In this document: positions 24,204 through 32,989 of the stretch, piece after piece | Numbering within the stretch: the stretch's first letter is position 1 | Layout of the letters: each line of letters opens with the position of its first letter | Origin: Cohnella lupini | GTDB taxonomy: Bacteria > Bacillota > Bacilli > Paenibacillales > Paenibacillaceae | Direction: 5' to 3' | DNA length: 64,000 bases | Assembly: GCF_003386205.1 (NCBI RefSeq) | Contig: NZ_QRDY01000007.1 | Location: forward strand, 62,001-126,000 | The notes under the pieces: model-generated | What the model saw: the letters and a program-made list of their open reading frames with translations, nothing else | Database searches by the model: none | What the model was told of the DNA's origin: nothing | Made by a program: the position numbers and the translations under genes

Positions 24204-25277
24204 ATGGGTAAAATCGTATTCGGAATCATCGGTCACGGCTGGCGGGCGGACTTCTTTCTTAGAATCGCGAACGAACTTCCCGAAATGTTCGAGGTAAGCA
24301 GAATGCTGGTTCGTCGCGAGGAGACGGCTGCCGAATTGCGCGCGAAGTGGGGAGTAAAGACTTTTCATGATCTGGATTCCTTTCTCGAGGCGTCCGAGCT
24401 TGCGTTCGTGGTCGTATCCGTTCCGTGGGATAGCTGTCCGGTCTATATCCGAGAGTTGGCGATGCGTAACGTTCCCGTATTGGCCGAAACTCCTCCCGCG
24501 CCCGATTTGGACGGGCTGACCCAGCTTTACGAGGCGGTCGGCGGACAAGCGAAAGTTCAAGTAGCGGAGCAGCTTTTGTTTCAACCGATGCACGCGGCAC
24601 GAATCTCGTTGGCAAGATCGGGAAAAATCGGTAGCGTGTCGCAGGCACAAGTATCGGTCGCGCACGGGTACCACGGAATCAGTCTGATTCGGCAAATGTT
24701 GAACGTTCGCTTCGAGGAAGCGGTCATCTCCGGTCAGCGTTTCCAATCACCGATCGTGCAAGGCCCGGGAAGAAACGGACCTCCTGCGGAGGAGATCATC
24801 AAGCAATCGTCGCAGGATATCGTGACGTTGCGGTTCGGGGACAAGCTAGGCGTGCTAGATTTCACCGGAGACCAATACTTTTCATTTATTCGCCGCGAAC
24901 GCGTTCTAGTCAGAGGAGAACGGGGAGAGATTTCGGGAGACGAGGCCGCATGGTTGGATGACTTCCGAACTCCCGTCATAACTAAGCTTCGAAGAATCGA
25001 TAACGGTTTCGACGGCAATCTGTTAGGGTTCAACTATAGCGGAATATTACTAGGCTCGGAGTGGCTCTACCGCAATCCGTTCGTTCCGGCACGCTTTACG
25101 GACGACGAGATCGCCATCGCGACATCCTTAGCCAAGATGGGTGACTACGTTCAAGGGGGTCCGTCATTCTACAGCTTAGCGGAGGCTTCCCAGGATCATT
25201 ACTTGAGCATGCTGATGGAGAAGGCGGTCGTCGAAGGGACGACGGTCACCTCCGAGAAGCAAGTCTGGCATTCGTAA
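24204..25277 (+). CDS. Gfo/Idh/MocA-family oxidoreductase
   Basis: 357 residues from ATG 24204 (AGGAG 12 nt upstream; TTG 24195 is too close). N-terminal Rossmann segment GIIGHGWRADFF binds NAD(P); VSVPWDSCP, then VLAETPPAPD takes the place of the usual EKP motif (E-T-P instead of E-K-P), so the catalytic Lys of classical members is lacking here. The C-terminal alpha/beta domain is standard in length. These enzymes oxidise or reduce sugars and cyclitols. The substrate is unknown. Confidence 0.8.
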   Translation: MGKIVFGIIGHGWRADFFLRIANELPEMFEVSRMLVRREETAAELRAKWGVKTFHDLDSFLEASELAFVVVSVPWDSCPVYIRELAMRNVPVLAETPPAPDLDGLTQLYEAVGGQAKVQVAEQLLFQPMHAARISLARSGKIGSVSQAQVSVAHGYHGISLIRQMLNVRFEEAVISGQRFQSPIVQGPGRNGPPAEEIIKQSSQDIVTLRFGDKLGVLDFTGDQYFSFIRRERVLVRGERGEISGDEAAWLDDFRTPVITKLRRIDNGFDGNLLGFNYSGILLGSEWLYRNPFVPARFTDDEIAIATSLAKMGDYVQGGPSFYSLAEASQDHYLSMLMEKAVVEGTTVTSEKQVWHS

Positions 25278-25285
25278 GAACGACA

Positions 25286-25329
25286 AAGAGCAACCAAGAC
25301 CGAAATTTAGTCTTGGATTGCTCTTTTTG
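25286..25329 (+). terminator. Terminator of the oxidoreductase gene
   Basis: AAGAGCAA(CC)AAGAC pairs with GTCTT(GGA)TTGCTCTT, followed by TTTG. It may also stop the convergent epimerase operon. Confidence 0.8.
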
Positions 25330-25343
25330 TTCCATATCGGCTT

Positions 25344-26246
25344 TTATCCGGAAAGAGTATCCTTTAAGCCCTCCGAAATAGAAAAACGGGGAAGCCATCC
25401 CAAGGATTTAATGGCCGCATTATTATTCAGAACGCTGTGGAGGATATCGCCAGGACGAGCGGGTTTGTAAATAGGCGTTAACTTCGCGCCAGTGGCGCTT
25501 TCGAGCCGATTCAACAATACAAGGATAGAAGTCGCTTGATTACAGCTCACGTTCAAAATCTCTTTGCTCCCGTTGGTTAAGGCGGCTACGTTAGCGGCAA
25601 CGATATCTTTGACGTATATGAAATCCCTGGTTTGAAGGCCATCGCCATAGATGACTGGGGGAAACCCATTCGCGATCTTATCTAGAAAAATGGAGATAAC
25701 GCCGCCTTCGCCGAGCGGATCTTGTCTGGGTCCATACACGTTCGCGTAACGAAGAATCGTATAATCCATTCCGTACAAGGCGGCAAAAGCTTCGATATAA
25801 TGCTCCGGCGAGTGTTTGGAAACGCCGTATAGAGAGAGCGGTTTAATAGGATGAAGTTCATCGACTGGCAAATAGATCGGCGTGCCGTATACGGCCGCTG
25901 AGGAGGCGTAAACGATTTTTCGCACGCCGTGATTTCTGCAGTGAATCAGAAGAGCAAGCGTGCCGAGAATGTTGGTTCGCGCATCATCCAAGGGCTGCTT
26001 TAAAGAGGCAGTAACATCGATCTGCGCGGCGTGATGGTAGACGACCTCCGGCCTGAACGACCGGAATACCTTATCGACTTCCGGACTCGCAAGATCCAAT
26101 TGGAAGAAGTCGGCTTGCGGCGGAATCCGGTTTCGTTTTCCATGAGTCAAATTATCCAGTACCGCCACATGGTGCCCGTCAATTACGAAACGCTCCGTTA
26201 AGTGCGAAGCGATGAAGCCGGCTCCGCCCGTAATGAGTATTCTCAT
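25344..26246 (-). CDS. NAD-dependent sugar epimerase/dehydratase (extended SDR)
   Basis: 300 residues. N-terminal GGAGFIASHLTER (GxxGxxG), catalytic ASSAAVYG and YGVSK (YxxxK), and YANVYGPRQDP are all present, so an active nucleotide-sugar epimerase or dehydratase of the GalE/WbpP type is likely. Its ATG overlaps the stop of the upstream glycosyltransferase by 4 bp. The pair probably makes and transfers one sugar to an envelope or spore-surface glycan. Which sugar cannot be told. Confidence 0.88.
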   Translation of the reverse strand: MRILITGGAGFIASHLTERFVIDGHHVAVLDNLTHGKRNRIPPQADFFQLDLASPEVDKVFRSFRPEVVYHHAAQIDVTASLKQPLDDARTNILGTLALLIHCRNHGVRKIVYASSAAVYGTPIYLPVDELHPIKPLSLYGVSKHSPEHYIEAFAALYGMDYTILRYANVYGPRQDPLGEGGVISIFLDKIANGFPPVIYGDGLQTRDFIYVKDIVAANVAALTNGSKEILNVSCNQATSILVLLNRLESATGAKLTPIYKPARPGDILHSVLNNNAAIKSLGWLPRFSISEGLKDTLSG

Positions 26247-27382
26247 CGCCGTAACTTGCTTCGATAATACGATTTCAAACGACCTACGGCATTCGCCCAG
26301 CCAAAGCGCGAGACGACGCGGGCGCGCCCGCCTATGGAAAGCCGTTTGGCCATGCCGGGATTGCCTATAATTTTAGTCAGCGCTTGAGCGAACGCGGACG
26401 GGCTTTTGTACGATTTGACCAATAGACCGCTTCGGCCATGCCGTACGACCTCCAAAATTCCTCCTCGCGCCGATGCGACAAGCGGAATTCCAGATGCCAT
26501 TGCCTCCGAATTCACGCAGGCAAAGCCCTCCTTGTATTGAGTGGGGCAGACGAATATATCCGCTAGATGGTACATTTCATGTATTTTGCTAGGCGAGACG
26601 TAACCGGTAAATCGAAGGGGCACATGAAGTCTTTGGGCAAGCCGCTTCACTCTGCTCATATAAGCGGTCTCTCTCTTGACCCCCGGCCAAGAAGCGCCGA
26701 CAGCGACGATAGCGATTCGCTTATTCTGTTTGCGAAGCAGGGCTGCCGCTTCTACGAGAGTGTGAAGTCCTTTGCGGGGAATAATTCTTCCGACGAAAAG
26801 GAGGTTATAAGACTGGTTTAGCCCGTACCTTTTGCGAATATTGAGTTTGTAAGCTTGGGATCTAGGCGTGAATTTATGGGTGTCTACGCCAAGAAGGACA
26901 GGCTTGAATTTCGTCGCGTGCGCGGGATACCTGGCTTTAAAGGTGTTAGCTAGAGAAGAAACGACGCATGTCACTCCATTAGCATGACGAAGCATGGCAT
27001 TTCCGTGCGTTCGATTCAGTTTGGATAGAAAATGAAGAGAATGAAGGGACAATACGATCGGCGTTCTTGGAAAAGCTCTTCGAATGGCGGGAAGAAACGT
27101 CGGCCGGTTATCCACTTGAATAATATCGAATTTATTGCCGCGTAACTTCTTCATGGCCGCCCGGATATAAGTACTCCCGTTAGAGTAGGGAAACCGCATG
27201 AATTTAAGCTTCCCGTTGACCGACGTACTCTGTTTGGGTAATCTGGGATGCGTGCAGCTGACCAGCGTAACGTGCTCCGTCTTGGCCATTCTGGTGAAAA
27301 AATTGTGCATGACCGCTTCTACGGATCCTCCTTTAATCGGAGGGATCGGCAATTTATCCGGCGCAATCGCTAAAATTTTCAT
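26243..27382 (-). CDS. Family 4 glycosyltransferase (GT-B fold)
   Basis: 379 residues from ATG 27382 (AGAGG 9 nt upstream). N-terminal PPIKGGSVEAV is the acceptor-side loop of GT4 enzymes; the C-terminal half has LLFVGRIIPRKGLHTL, and PTQYKEGFACVNSEAMASG with the E-x7-E donor-binding pattern. It transfers a nucleotide-activated sugar in the cytoplasm or at the membrane. It resembles the spore-coat glycosyltransferases of Bacillus in general form, but that is only a family resemblance. It forms an operon with the epimerase. Confidence 0.88.
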   Translation of the reverse strand: MKILAIAPDKLPIPPIKGGSVEAVMHNFFTRMAKTEHVTLVSCTHPRLPKQSTSVNGKLKFMRFPYSNGSTYIRAAMKKLRGNKFDIIQVDNRPTFLPAIRRAFPRTPIVLSLHSLHFLSKLNRTHGNAMLRHANGVTCVVSSLANTFKARYPAHATKFKPVLLGVDTHKFTPRSQAYKLNIRKRYGLNQSYNLLFVGRIIPRKGLHTLVEAAALLRKQNKRIAIVAVGASWPGVKRETAYMSRVKRLAQRLHVPLRFTGYVSPSKIHEMYHLADIFVCPTQYKEGFACVNSEAMASGIPLVASARGGILEVVRHGRSGLLVKSYKSPSAFAQALTKIIGNPGMAKRLSIGGRARVVSRFGWANAVGRLKSYYRSKLRR

Positions 27383-27496
27383 CGAATACATCCTCTTTGA
27401 CTTTGTCTTGTACGTTCCTCTAACGAGGTCATGTACGAAATAGTCTATGTGAGGACAGTGATCTAGAAACGGCACGTACCCAAGTCCAAAGGAAAT

Positions 27497-27928
27497 TCAG
27501 CGATTTCCGCTACCGAATCTGTTCCGCAGAAAGCGGATGACTAAGTACAAGATGATCCCCCAGAAAACCAATCCGAAGAACGAGAAACCTCCGGTTCCTC
27601 CGAACCCGAAGGGATTCAACAAGCCTCCAAGGAAGGTCCCGGCCAGTACTCCGCCGAAAAATCCGCCGAACCGATTCGTTGACGCCGCGGGCGTACGGGC
27701 GACGGGATTGTTGGTACCCGGCCGTTGGTTACGAATTCCGCCATTGTATCCGCTTCGCGGAGAACGGAAGCTCCCTCTGCCTGCGCGTAACGCCTTGTAT
27801 TCCCCTTGATCCTCTTTATGTATAGTTGGCGCGACGTGCATGGAAGAGGATACGTTCCCGTCGGGTAAGCCGATCAGTGATTTGGAAAACATTAAATAAG
27901 CATAAAGCATGGCAATTCCGATTCGCAT
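27497..27928 (-). CDS. Membrane protein with Gly/Arg-rich linker and Tim44-like hydrophobic C-terminus
   Basis: 143 residues from ATG 27928 (GGGGGAA upstream). A hydrophobic N-terminus (IGIAMLYAYLMF), a polar Arg/Gly/Asn-rich middle, then FFGGVLAGTFLGGLLNPFGFGG and a final helix (LVFWGIILYLVIRFL) ending in basic residues. The Gly-rich plus helix pattern recalls the membrane part of bacterial Tim44-domain proteins, but the Tim44 domain itself is absent. The function is unknown. It lies upstream of the glycosyltransferase operon with a 114-bp gap. Confidence 0.6.
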   Translation of the reverse strand: MRIGIAMLYAYLMFSKSLIGLPDGNVSSSMHVAPTIHKEDQGEYKALRAGRGSFRSPRSGYNGGIRNQRPGTNNPVARTPAASTNRFGGFFGGVLAGTFLGGLLNPFGFGGTGGFSFFGLVFWGIILYLVIRFLRNRFGSGNR

Positions 27929-28018
27929 GTTGAATTCCCCCTTTATCCATAGCTTTACCAAAGCGAGTATTGATTATCGCTTGGGTAATGCGAGAGGAAG
28001 AAGAAAGGCCATGAAATA

Positions 28019-28052
28019 GAAAAAACCCGGCATTCTGGTTAGAATGCCGGGT
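28019..28052 (-). terminator. Terminator of the YjcZ-type gene
   Basis: ACCCGGCATTC pairs perfectly with GAATGCCGGGT around a 6-nt loop; on the minus strand six T follow. Confidence 0.9.
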
Positions 28053-28060
28053 AAATCAAG

Positions 28061-28201
28061 TTAACAGTATCCGGATCCGGCTTTGAGAATGATGACCAGA
28101 AGAATGAAGAGCACAAGCGCGAAAGCAGCGGCTCCCATGCCACCGCCACCGTAACCTCCGCAACCAACTCCGCCAACGTTATTTCCGACATAACCACTCA
28201 T
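28061..28201 (-). CDS. YjcZ/SscA-type sporulation peptide
   Basis: 46 residues: a Gly-rich N-terminus (GGVGCGGYGGGGMG) and one membrane helix (AFALVLFILLVIILKAG) ending in GYC. This is the pattern of the YjcZ family of sporulation-associated peptides; members such as SscA contribute to spore assembly or germination in B. subtilis. It is monocistronic with a strong terminator. GGCGGTG lies upstream of the ATG. Confidence 0.85.
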   Translation of the reverse strand: MSGYVGNNVGGVGCGGYGGGGMGAAAFALVLFILLVIILKAGSGYC

Positions 28202-28411
28202 GTTTTATCACCGCCACTTTGTTTATGTTTTCGTTACCCGATCAGTATATGAACCGGAATGAATGCATGGACAGTACGAATACCTAGATGAAAAATATAA
28301 ACATTAGGACATCGCCCGGTGGCAATGCCGTATTTTTATGTTATAAAGTCGCCTGGATAGTATAATAAAGAAAATAAAATGGAATCCGATGCAGATGGAG
28401 GAACTTCGCAA

Positions 28412-29128
28412 GTGAATTTAACCGTTGGTGAAATTAGTGAAATTAATCGTTATCCCATCAAATCATTTGCCGGCGAGCGACTGGATTTGTGCGAGATAGA
28501 GCCGTACGGAATGTTAGGAGACCGGTTCGGCACCTTCTACGATGAGTCGAAAGAAGGTTGGTGGCGCTATATTACCGCAAGGAATATCCCAAACATGCTT
28601 ACCTATCAAGCGGAGTTCGTCGAAGGAAACATCCGCGTAACAGCTTCCGATGGGCGGACCTTCGGCTGGGACGATAACCTGTTGAACGAAATTCAAAGTC
28701 ACACCACAACCCCGATTACCATGTCTCGCCTGAAAGATCCGCACCCGGAGCACCCCAGCCTCATGTCTGTAGAAGGAGCGAGTATCCTGCTCGTAACGGA
28801 TGCCAGCCTGAACAAGCTCGAAGCCATGTGGGGGAAACAATTGGATCAACGCCGGTTTCGCGGAAATTTCGTCGTGACTTTGAACGACAATTCGCTGGAC
28901 GAAGGCGATTGGATCGGACGCCAGCTCTCCATAGGCGAAGTGCGGCTGCAGGTGGATAGTTATTGCGAAAGATGCGTCGTCATTACGATGGACCCCGATA
29001 CACTGGATAAGGATTCTTCCCTGTTGCGTAAAGTGAACGAGGAGTTTAATCTGCATTTCGGAGTCTATGCATCCGTCGTCAAGACGGGGCGGATCCGAGT
29101 CGGCGATCAAGTGATAATAGCGCCATAA
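28412..29128 (+). CDS. MOSC-domain protein
   Basis: 238 residues from GTG 28412 (GGAGG 10 nt upstream). The N-terminal MOSC beta-barrel (SEINRYPIKSFAGERL, GMLGDRFGTFYD) and the C-terminal MOSC domain (QRRFRGNFVV, DSYCERCVVITMDPDT, LHFGVYASVVKTG) are both recognisable, and the Cys of CERC corresponds to the cofactor-ligating Cys of mARC/YcbX-type proteins. Such proteins bind molybdenum cofactor and reduce N-hydroxylated compounds. The electron donor is not evident here. Confidence 0.85.
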   Translation: MNLTVGEISEINRYPIKSFAGERLDLCEIEPYGMLGDRFGTFYDESKEGWWRYITARNIPNMLTYQAEFVEGNIRVTASDGRTFGWDDNLLNEIQSHTTTPITMSRLKDPHPEHPSLMSVEGASILLVTDASLNKLEAMWGKQLDQRRFRGNFVVTLNDNSLDEGDWIGRQLSIGEVRLQVDSYCERCVVITMDPDTLDKDSSLLRKVNEEFNLHFGVYASVVKTGRIRVGDQVIIAP

Positions 29129-29147
29129 GTCGGATGACAAGAGATGG

Positions 29148-30206
29148 TTGCTAGAAGTTCGCGAAATATATCCGGATCTTCCGTTAGACTCGAATGAAAA
29201 CATTAATAATTATTTGGATTATATAATGAATTTAGATATTCCGGCGGAAGACCATCCCATTTTCAAATCCATACCTAAATGGTCCAAGATTTCGTTGGAT
29301 CGGTATAACTATATCGAATATATTCTCATCACGACGAATATTTGGAGAAAAATGATACTCGAGACCGTTGAGAAGGTCGCCATAAATAACGAGATCGCCA
29401 TCTACCAATTGATCAAAAAATACATATTCAGGATGGACTTATTCGAGAAACAGGCACGCGAGAATTATTGGAGCTTTACCCGCAACGTTATCATGGAAAA
29501 AGACAAGCTGATTAACGAGCTGCACGGCGATCGCCTTACGTTGATCGGGAAGATGGCAGCCAGCATGGCTCATGAAATCAGGAATCCTCTTACCTCCATC
29601 CAAGGTTTTCTAAAGCTCATCAAACAAATCGTTTCTTCGGAGACGAACAATAAAATCGCCAGTTGCTTAAAAATCATTGAGGACGATTTCGAGACCATCC
29701 ACATGCAAATAACGGGCTTTCTCAGCTTTTCCAGAAATCGCGAGCATGACGAATCGTACGATAACATCTCTTTGATTCAAATCATAGATTCCGTACTATC
29801 GATGTTAAATCCACGGTTAATACAAGAAGACGTTATCTGCGTTAAGAAATACAAAAAAGATAAAATAATCAGAGTGCAAAGAAAAGGCATCCAACAAGTG
29901 ATATCTAACCTGATGAACAATGCTGCAGATGCGCTGTTTGACGTTTCCCATAAAAAAGTGATCACGATGTCGATGAAGGAAGATGACGATAACGTATATT
30001 TACATATTTCCAACAACGGCCCGAAGATCTCGGACGAGATCGTGGATTTACTGTTCACGCCGTTCGTGACCAATAAAACATCCGGGACGGGGCTGGGATT
30101 AACGATTTGTAAACAAATTTTGCAAAAAAACGACGGGGATATTTTGTTCGATACGAATGAAATAGAAACGACGTTTATATTGTCATTTAAAAAAGCCCTT
30201 GAATGA
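29148..30206 (+). CDS. Cytosolic sensor histidine kinase (sporulation-kinase-like)
   Basis: 352 residues from TTG 29148, the only canonical start near the beginning of the frame; the SD is weak. An all-helical N-terminal region of about 120 residues with no recognisable sensor domain precedes HisKA (MAASMAHEIRNPLTSIQGFL, His142) and HATPase (NLMNNAADALFD, FTPFVTNKTSGTGLGL). The kinase domain is of the type found in Bacillus phosphorelay kinases. No membrane helix and no partner regulator are seen. Base composition is visibly more AT-rich than in the neighbours, which could mean a different origin. Confidence 0.82.
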   Translation: MLEVREIYPDLPLDSNENINNYLDYIMNLDIPAEDHPIFKSIPKWSKISLDRYNYIEYILITTNIWRKMILETVEKVAINNEIAIYQLIKKYIFRMDLFEKQARENYWSFTRNVIMEKDKLINELHGDRLTLIGKMAASMAHEIRNPLTSIQGFLKLIKQIVSSETNNKIASCLKIIEDDFETIHMQITGFLSFSRNREHDESYDNISLIQIIDSVLSMLNPRLIQEDVICVKKYKKDKIIRVQRKGIQQVISNLMNNAADALFDVSHKKVITMSMKEDDDNVYLHISNNGPKISDEIVDLLFTPFVTNKTSGTGLGLTICKQILQKNDGDILFDTNEIETTFILSFKKALE

Positions 30207-30346
30207 GCACGCCGGATTCCCCGTTCAAGAGTCAGAATAAAATCCAAGCCGAAAGGAATTATAACTCAGAGCTCAATTATTCCATGCGTTAGGAATAAGC
30301 ATTAGGGTTATAACTTTGTAGCCGATTCCCTAGAGGAGGAACGAAA

Positions 30347-30886
30347 ATGTCAAACTTAAAAATCGGTATCATTCTCGGAAGCACCCGTCAAGGTCGCTTA
30401 AGTCCGCAAGTCGGAGAATGGGTGAAGGGCGTAGCCGATAAGCGCGGGGATGCGTCTTATGAAATCGTGGATATCGCGGATTTCAAGCTTCCTCTACTGG
30501 GCGAAGCAGATGCAACGGAGCAAGCGACGGCTTGGAACGTCAAGCTCGCTAGCTTGGACGGCTTCGTATTTATCGTTCAAGAATACAACCACAGTATAAC
30601 CGGGGCTTTGAAAAACGCGCTGGATTATGCGCGCGAAGCATGGAACAATAAAGCGGCCGGAATCGTGAGCTACGGCTCGGTAGGCGGAGCTCGCGCGGCG
30701 GAGCATCTTCGCGGAATACTGGGGGAGCTGTCCGTTGCGGATGTTCGCATACACGCAGCATTGTCATTGTATACCGATTTCGAGAACGGATCCGTGTTCA
30801 AACCGGCGGATCTGCATCTTACGAACGTTAACGGAATGCTCGATGAAGTGTTGGCATGGAGCGGAGCCTTGAAATCATTGCGCTAA
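30347..30886 (+). CDS. NAD(P)H-dependent FMN reductase
   Basis: 179 residues. The flavodoxin-like fold begins with IILGSTRQGRLSPQVGEW, whose GSTRxGR loop binds the FMN phosphate; EYNHSITGALKNALDY is the second family signature. Such enzymes reduce FMN, quinones or azo compounds in the cytoplasm. GAGGAGG precedes the ATG. It is monocistronic with a terminator behind. Confidence 0.9.
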   Translation: MSNLKIGIILGSTRQGRLSPQVGEWVKGVADKRGDASYEIVDIADFKLPLLGEADATEQATAWNVKLASLDGFVFIVQEYNHSITGALKNALDYAREAWNNKAAGIVSYGSVGGARAAEHLRGILGELSVADVRIHAALSLYTDFENGSVFKPADLHLTNVNGMLDEVLAWSGALKSLR

Positions 30887-30920
30887 TGATGGGGAGTACC
30901 GATACTTAGCATTCGATAAT

Positions 30921-30954
30921 GGGATGAGCAGAGATTTTCTGTTCATCCCTTTTT
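30921..30954 (+). terminator. Terminator of the FMN reductase gene
   Basis: GGGATGA(G)CAG pairs with CTG(T)TCATCCC, followed by TTTTT. Confidence 0.85.
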
Positions 30955-31075
30955 CCGTTTGCGGCCAGCCTCCGGGAGGATAGCTCATTGGATATCGCGA
31001 ATATATCAAGTGCGGTAACTTCTTCGCCGGACTCGGCGGAGATAGCGAAAAACAGCGAGCGGAGATGAAGTCGTA

Positions 31076-32038
31076 ATGAAGGTAGCGGTATTAGGCTGCG
31101 GAAGATGGGGATCCTTTATATCCTGGTATGCCGATAAAATAGGACATGAAGTCGCGATGTGGGGAAGAGCGGAGTCGAAAAATTATCGGAGATTGCTGTT
31201 GGATAGAACGAACGACTATCTCGTTTTGTCTTCTGCCGTTCATTTAACCAATAGCGTTATAGAAGCCGTAGAATCGGCTGAAATGATTTTTATCGCGATC
31301 AGCGCGCAGGAGCTTAGAGGGTTCGCTAATCGGTTAAACGATATGGAATTATCGAATAAGACCTTCGTTTTATGCATGAAAGGACTTGAATCGGAGTCGG
31401 GGAAAAGGCTCACGCAAGTGTTTATGGAAGAAATGAAATCACCCGTAAAGGTAGCCATATGGGTCGGCCCCGGGCACGTTCAGGACTTCACCAACGACAT
31501 TCCGAACTGCATGGTCATCGATTCCGAAGACGCCGATCTTACGAAACGGATCGTAGACAGTCTCGGAAGCGAGACGATTCGATTTTATTACGGGCATGAT
31601 CTATTAGGAAACGAAATCGGCGCGGCGGCGAAAAACGTAATCGGAATCGCGGCAGGCATGTTGGACGGAATAGGTTACGCGAGCTTGAAGGGGGCGTTAA
31701 TGGCTAGAGGAACCAAAGAGATGGCGAGATTAGTGAAGACCATGGGCGGAGACGAGCTAACCATTTACGGCTTAGGACATCTTGGAGACTACGAGGCAAC
31801 GGTTTTCTCCAAGCATAGCCATAATCGGCGGTTTGGCGAAGCATTCGCGAAAAAGGAACCTTTCGAGAAATTAGCCGAAGGAGTAGCGACGGCAAAAGCG
31901 TTGTTGAGATTGTCCGAACAATACGGCGTGGAGCTTCCCATCTGCCAAGCGGTTGATTCCGTACTCTCCGAAGACAGCGATCCCAAGGAGCAGCTGGTTA
32001 GATTGTTCATGAGGCCGGTGAAATCGGAAAATGTTTAG
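31076..32038 (+). CDS. Glycerol-3-phosphate dehydrogenase-like protein (GpsA paralogue)
   Basis: 320 residues. Rossmann motif VLGCGRWGSFISW, CMKGLE (compare the usual TKG), NEIGAAAKNVIGIAAGMLDG with the catalytic Lys, and YGLGHLGDYEATVFSKHSHN with the G-D and R/H block follow the GpsA pattern. NHNRRFG appears as HNRRFG. GpsA reduces dihydroxyacetone phosphate for phospholipid synthesis. The divergence and the absence of the usual der-gpsA neighbourhood suggest a second copy with a changed or specialised role, by inference. GGAGATG precedes the ATG. Confidence 0.8.
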   Translation: MKVAVLGCGRWGSFISWYADKIGHEVAMWGRAESKNYRRLLLDRTNDYLVLSSAVHLTNSVIEAVESAEMIFIAISAQELRGFANRLNDMELSNKTFVLCMKGLESESGKRLTQVFMEEMKSPVKVAIWVGPGHVQDFTNDIPNCMVIDSEDADLTKRIVDSLGSETIRFYYGHDLLGNEIGAAAKNVIGIAAGMLDGIGYASLKGALMARGTKEMARLVKTMGGDELTIYGLGHLGDYEATVFSKHSHNRRFGEAFAKKEPFEKLAEGVATAKALLRLSEQYGVELPICQAVDSVLSEDSDPKEQLVRLFMRPVKSENV

Positions 32039-32161
32039 CAAGCTGTTCAAGCGAATGGAAGGAATACCGCCGAAGAGATACGCCGATTCCGTCTCTTGGC
32101 TGAGCCAAATCGAATACACCCCCTAATTCCCCATTTAATCCGAACTCCATACGAATGCGAA

Positions 32162-32190
32162 AACAGGCTACGGATATCTGTAGCCTGTTT
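32162..32190 (+). terminator. Terminator of the GpsA-like gene
   Basis: AACAGGCTAC pairs with GTAGCCTGTT around GGATATCT, followed by only a short T-run, so it is of moderate strength. It also shows that the frame open from 32096 does not mark the next gene's start. Confidence 0.65.
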
Positions 32191-32242
32191 AACATGCGCT
32201 AACCTCGAATCACATAGATATAAAGAGCAGGGGGTGCGAGTA

Positions 32243-32977
32243 GTGAAAGCCTTGAAGCTATTGGGACTCATAACCGGAATCGCGATATTGGACATTGTCG
32301 CGCTGTCGCCGGGTTTACTGGGCGTCGAGATCGGAGGCGAAAGCGCCGTTGAGACTGCTTCGGGCGTAACCCTACTGTTCTGCAGCCTTCTAGCGCTTCT
32401 TTACGGGAGTTATAACGTATTGTTGAAGCCTCCGGTCGCAACGCCCGTGAAAAGCCTAAAGACGCGAGAGGATTACATAACCGCTCTAAGCTCTTATAGA
32501 AAAGTTAAGACGTTAACGAAGGAGATCTCCCTTGGATTGGATCAGCTAGATCGAATGGAGAAGAAGACGATAACCTTGTCGGATGTCCTTAGTCAGAGAT
32601 TCGATTTAACGGAGTTAAGCTTTAGGAAATTCATCCATGTCATTAATGAAGTCGAAAAGCTTTTTTACCTGAATATCAGGGGAATTCTCAACAAGCTTAG
32701 CGTATTCGATGCCTCTGAATTTTCAGTTATAGGGAGTCCGCAAAGACATTCGCAGAGCGATTCTCCGCTTTTTCTAGAAAAAACGAATCTTTACAGAGAA
32801 TACTTAGACCACTTAATCGGTTATCTGGACGCAAATGAAGAAATTTTGTTGAAGCTGGATAGGCTACTGCTGGAAATATCCCGATTAGGCAACGCGAATT
32901 ACGAAGATATCGCCAAAATGCCCTGCATGATAGAAATAGATTCTTTGATCAAACAGACAAAATTTTACCAGCAGTAG
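32243..32977 (+). CDS. Two-helix membrane protein with cytosolic helical domain, in VWA/TelA operon
   Basis: 244 residues from GTG 32243 (AGGGGG 9 nt upstream; GTG 32234 is an in-frame alternative). Two N-terminal helices (about 8-24 and 36-56) are followed by roughly 180 mostly helical, charged residues with no motif I recognise. It is the first gene of a three-gene operon with a VWA protein and a TelA-family protein (gaps of 12 and 25 bp). In similar operons the first gene is often of the XpaC type, but I could not confirm that here. Confidence 0.65.
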   Translation: MKALKLLGLITGIAILDIVALSPGLLGVEIGGESAVETASGVTLLFCSLLALLYGSYNVLLKPPVATPVKSLKTREDYITALSSYRKVKTLTKEISLGLDQLDRMEKKTITLSDVLSQRFDLTELSFRKFIHVINEVEKLFYLNIRGILNKLSVFDASEFSVIGSPQRHSQSDSPLFLEKTNLYREYLDHLIGYLDANEEILLKLDRLLLEISRLGNANYEDIAKMPCMIEIDSLIKQTKFYQQ

Positions 32978-32989
32978 GGGGAGATGAGC

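Noticed and set aside
28320..28412. Promoter of the MOSC gene
   Set aside because: TATAAT is present, but no acceptable -35 at 16-18 nt was found, so it is not listed.
30988..31068. 26-residue frame (TTG start, GGGAGG upstream) opening like the YjfB family
   Set aside because: Only the first few residues resemble YjfB, and the rest does not; too short to support.
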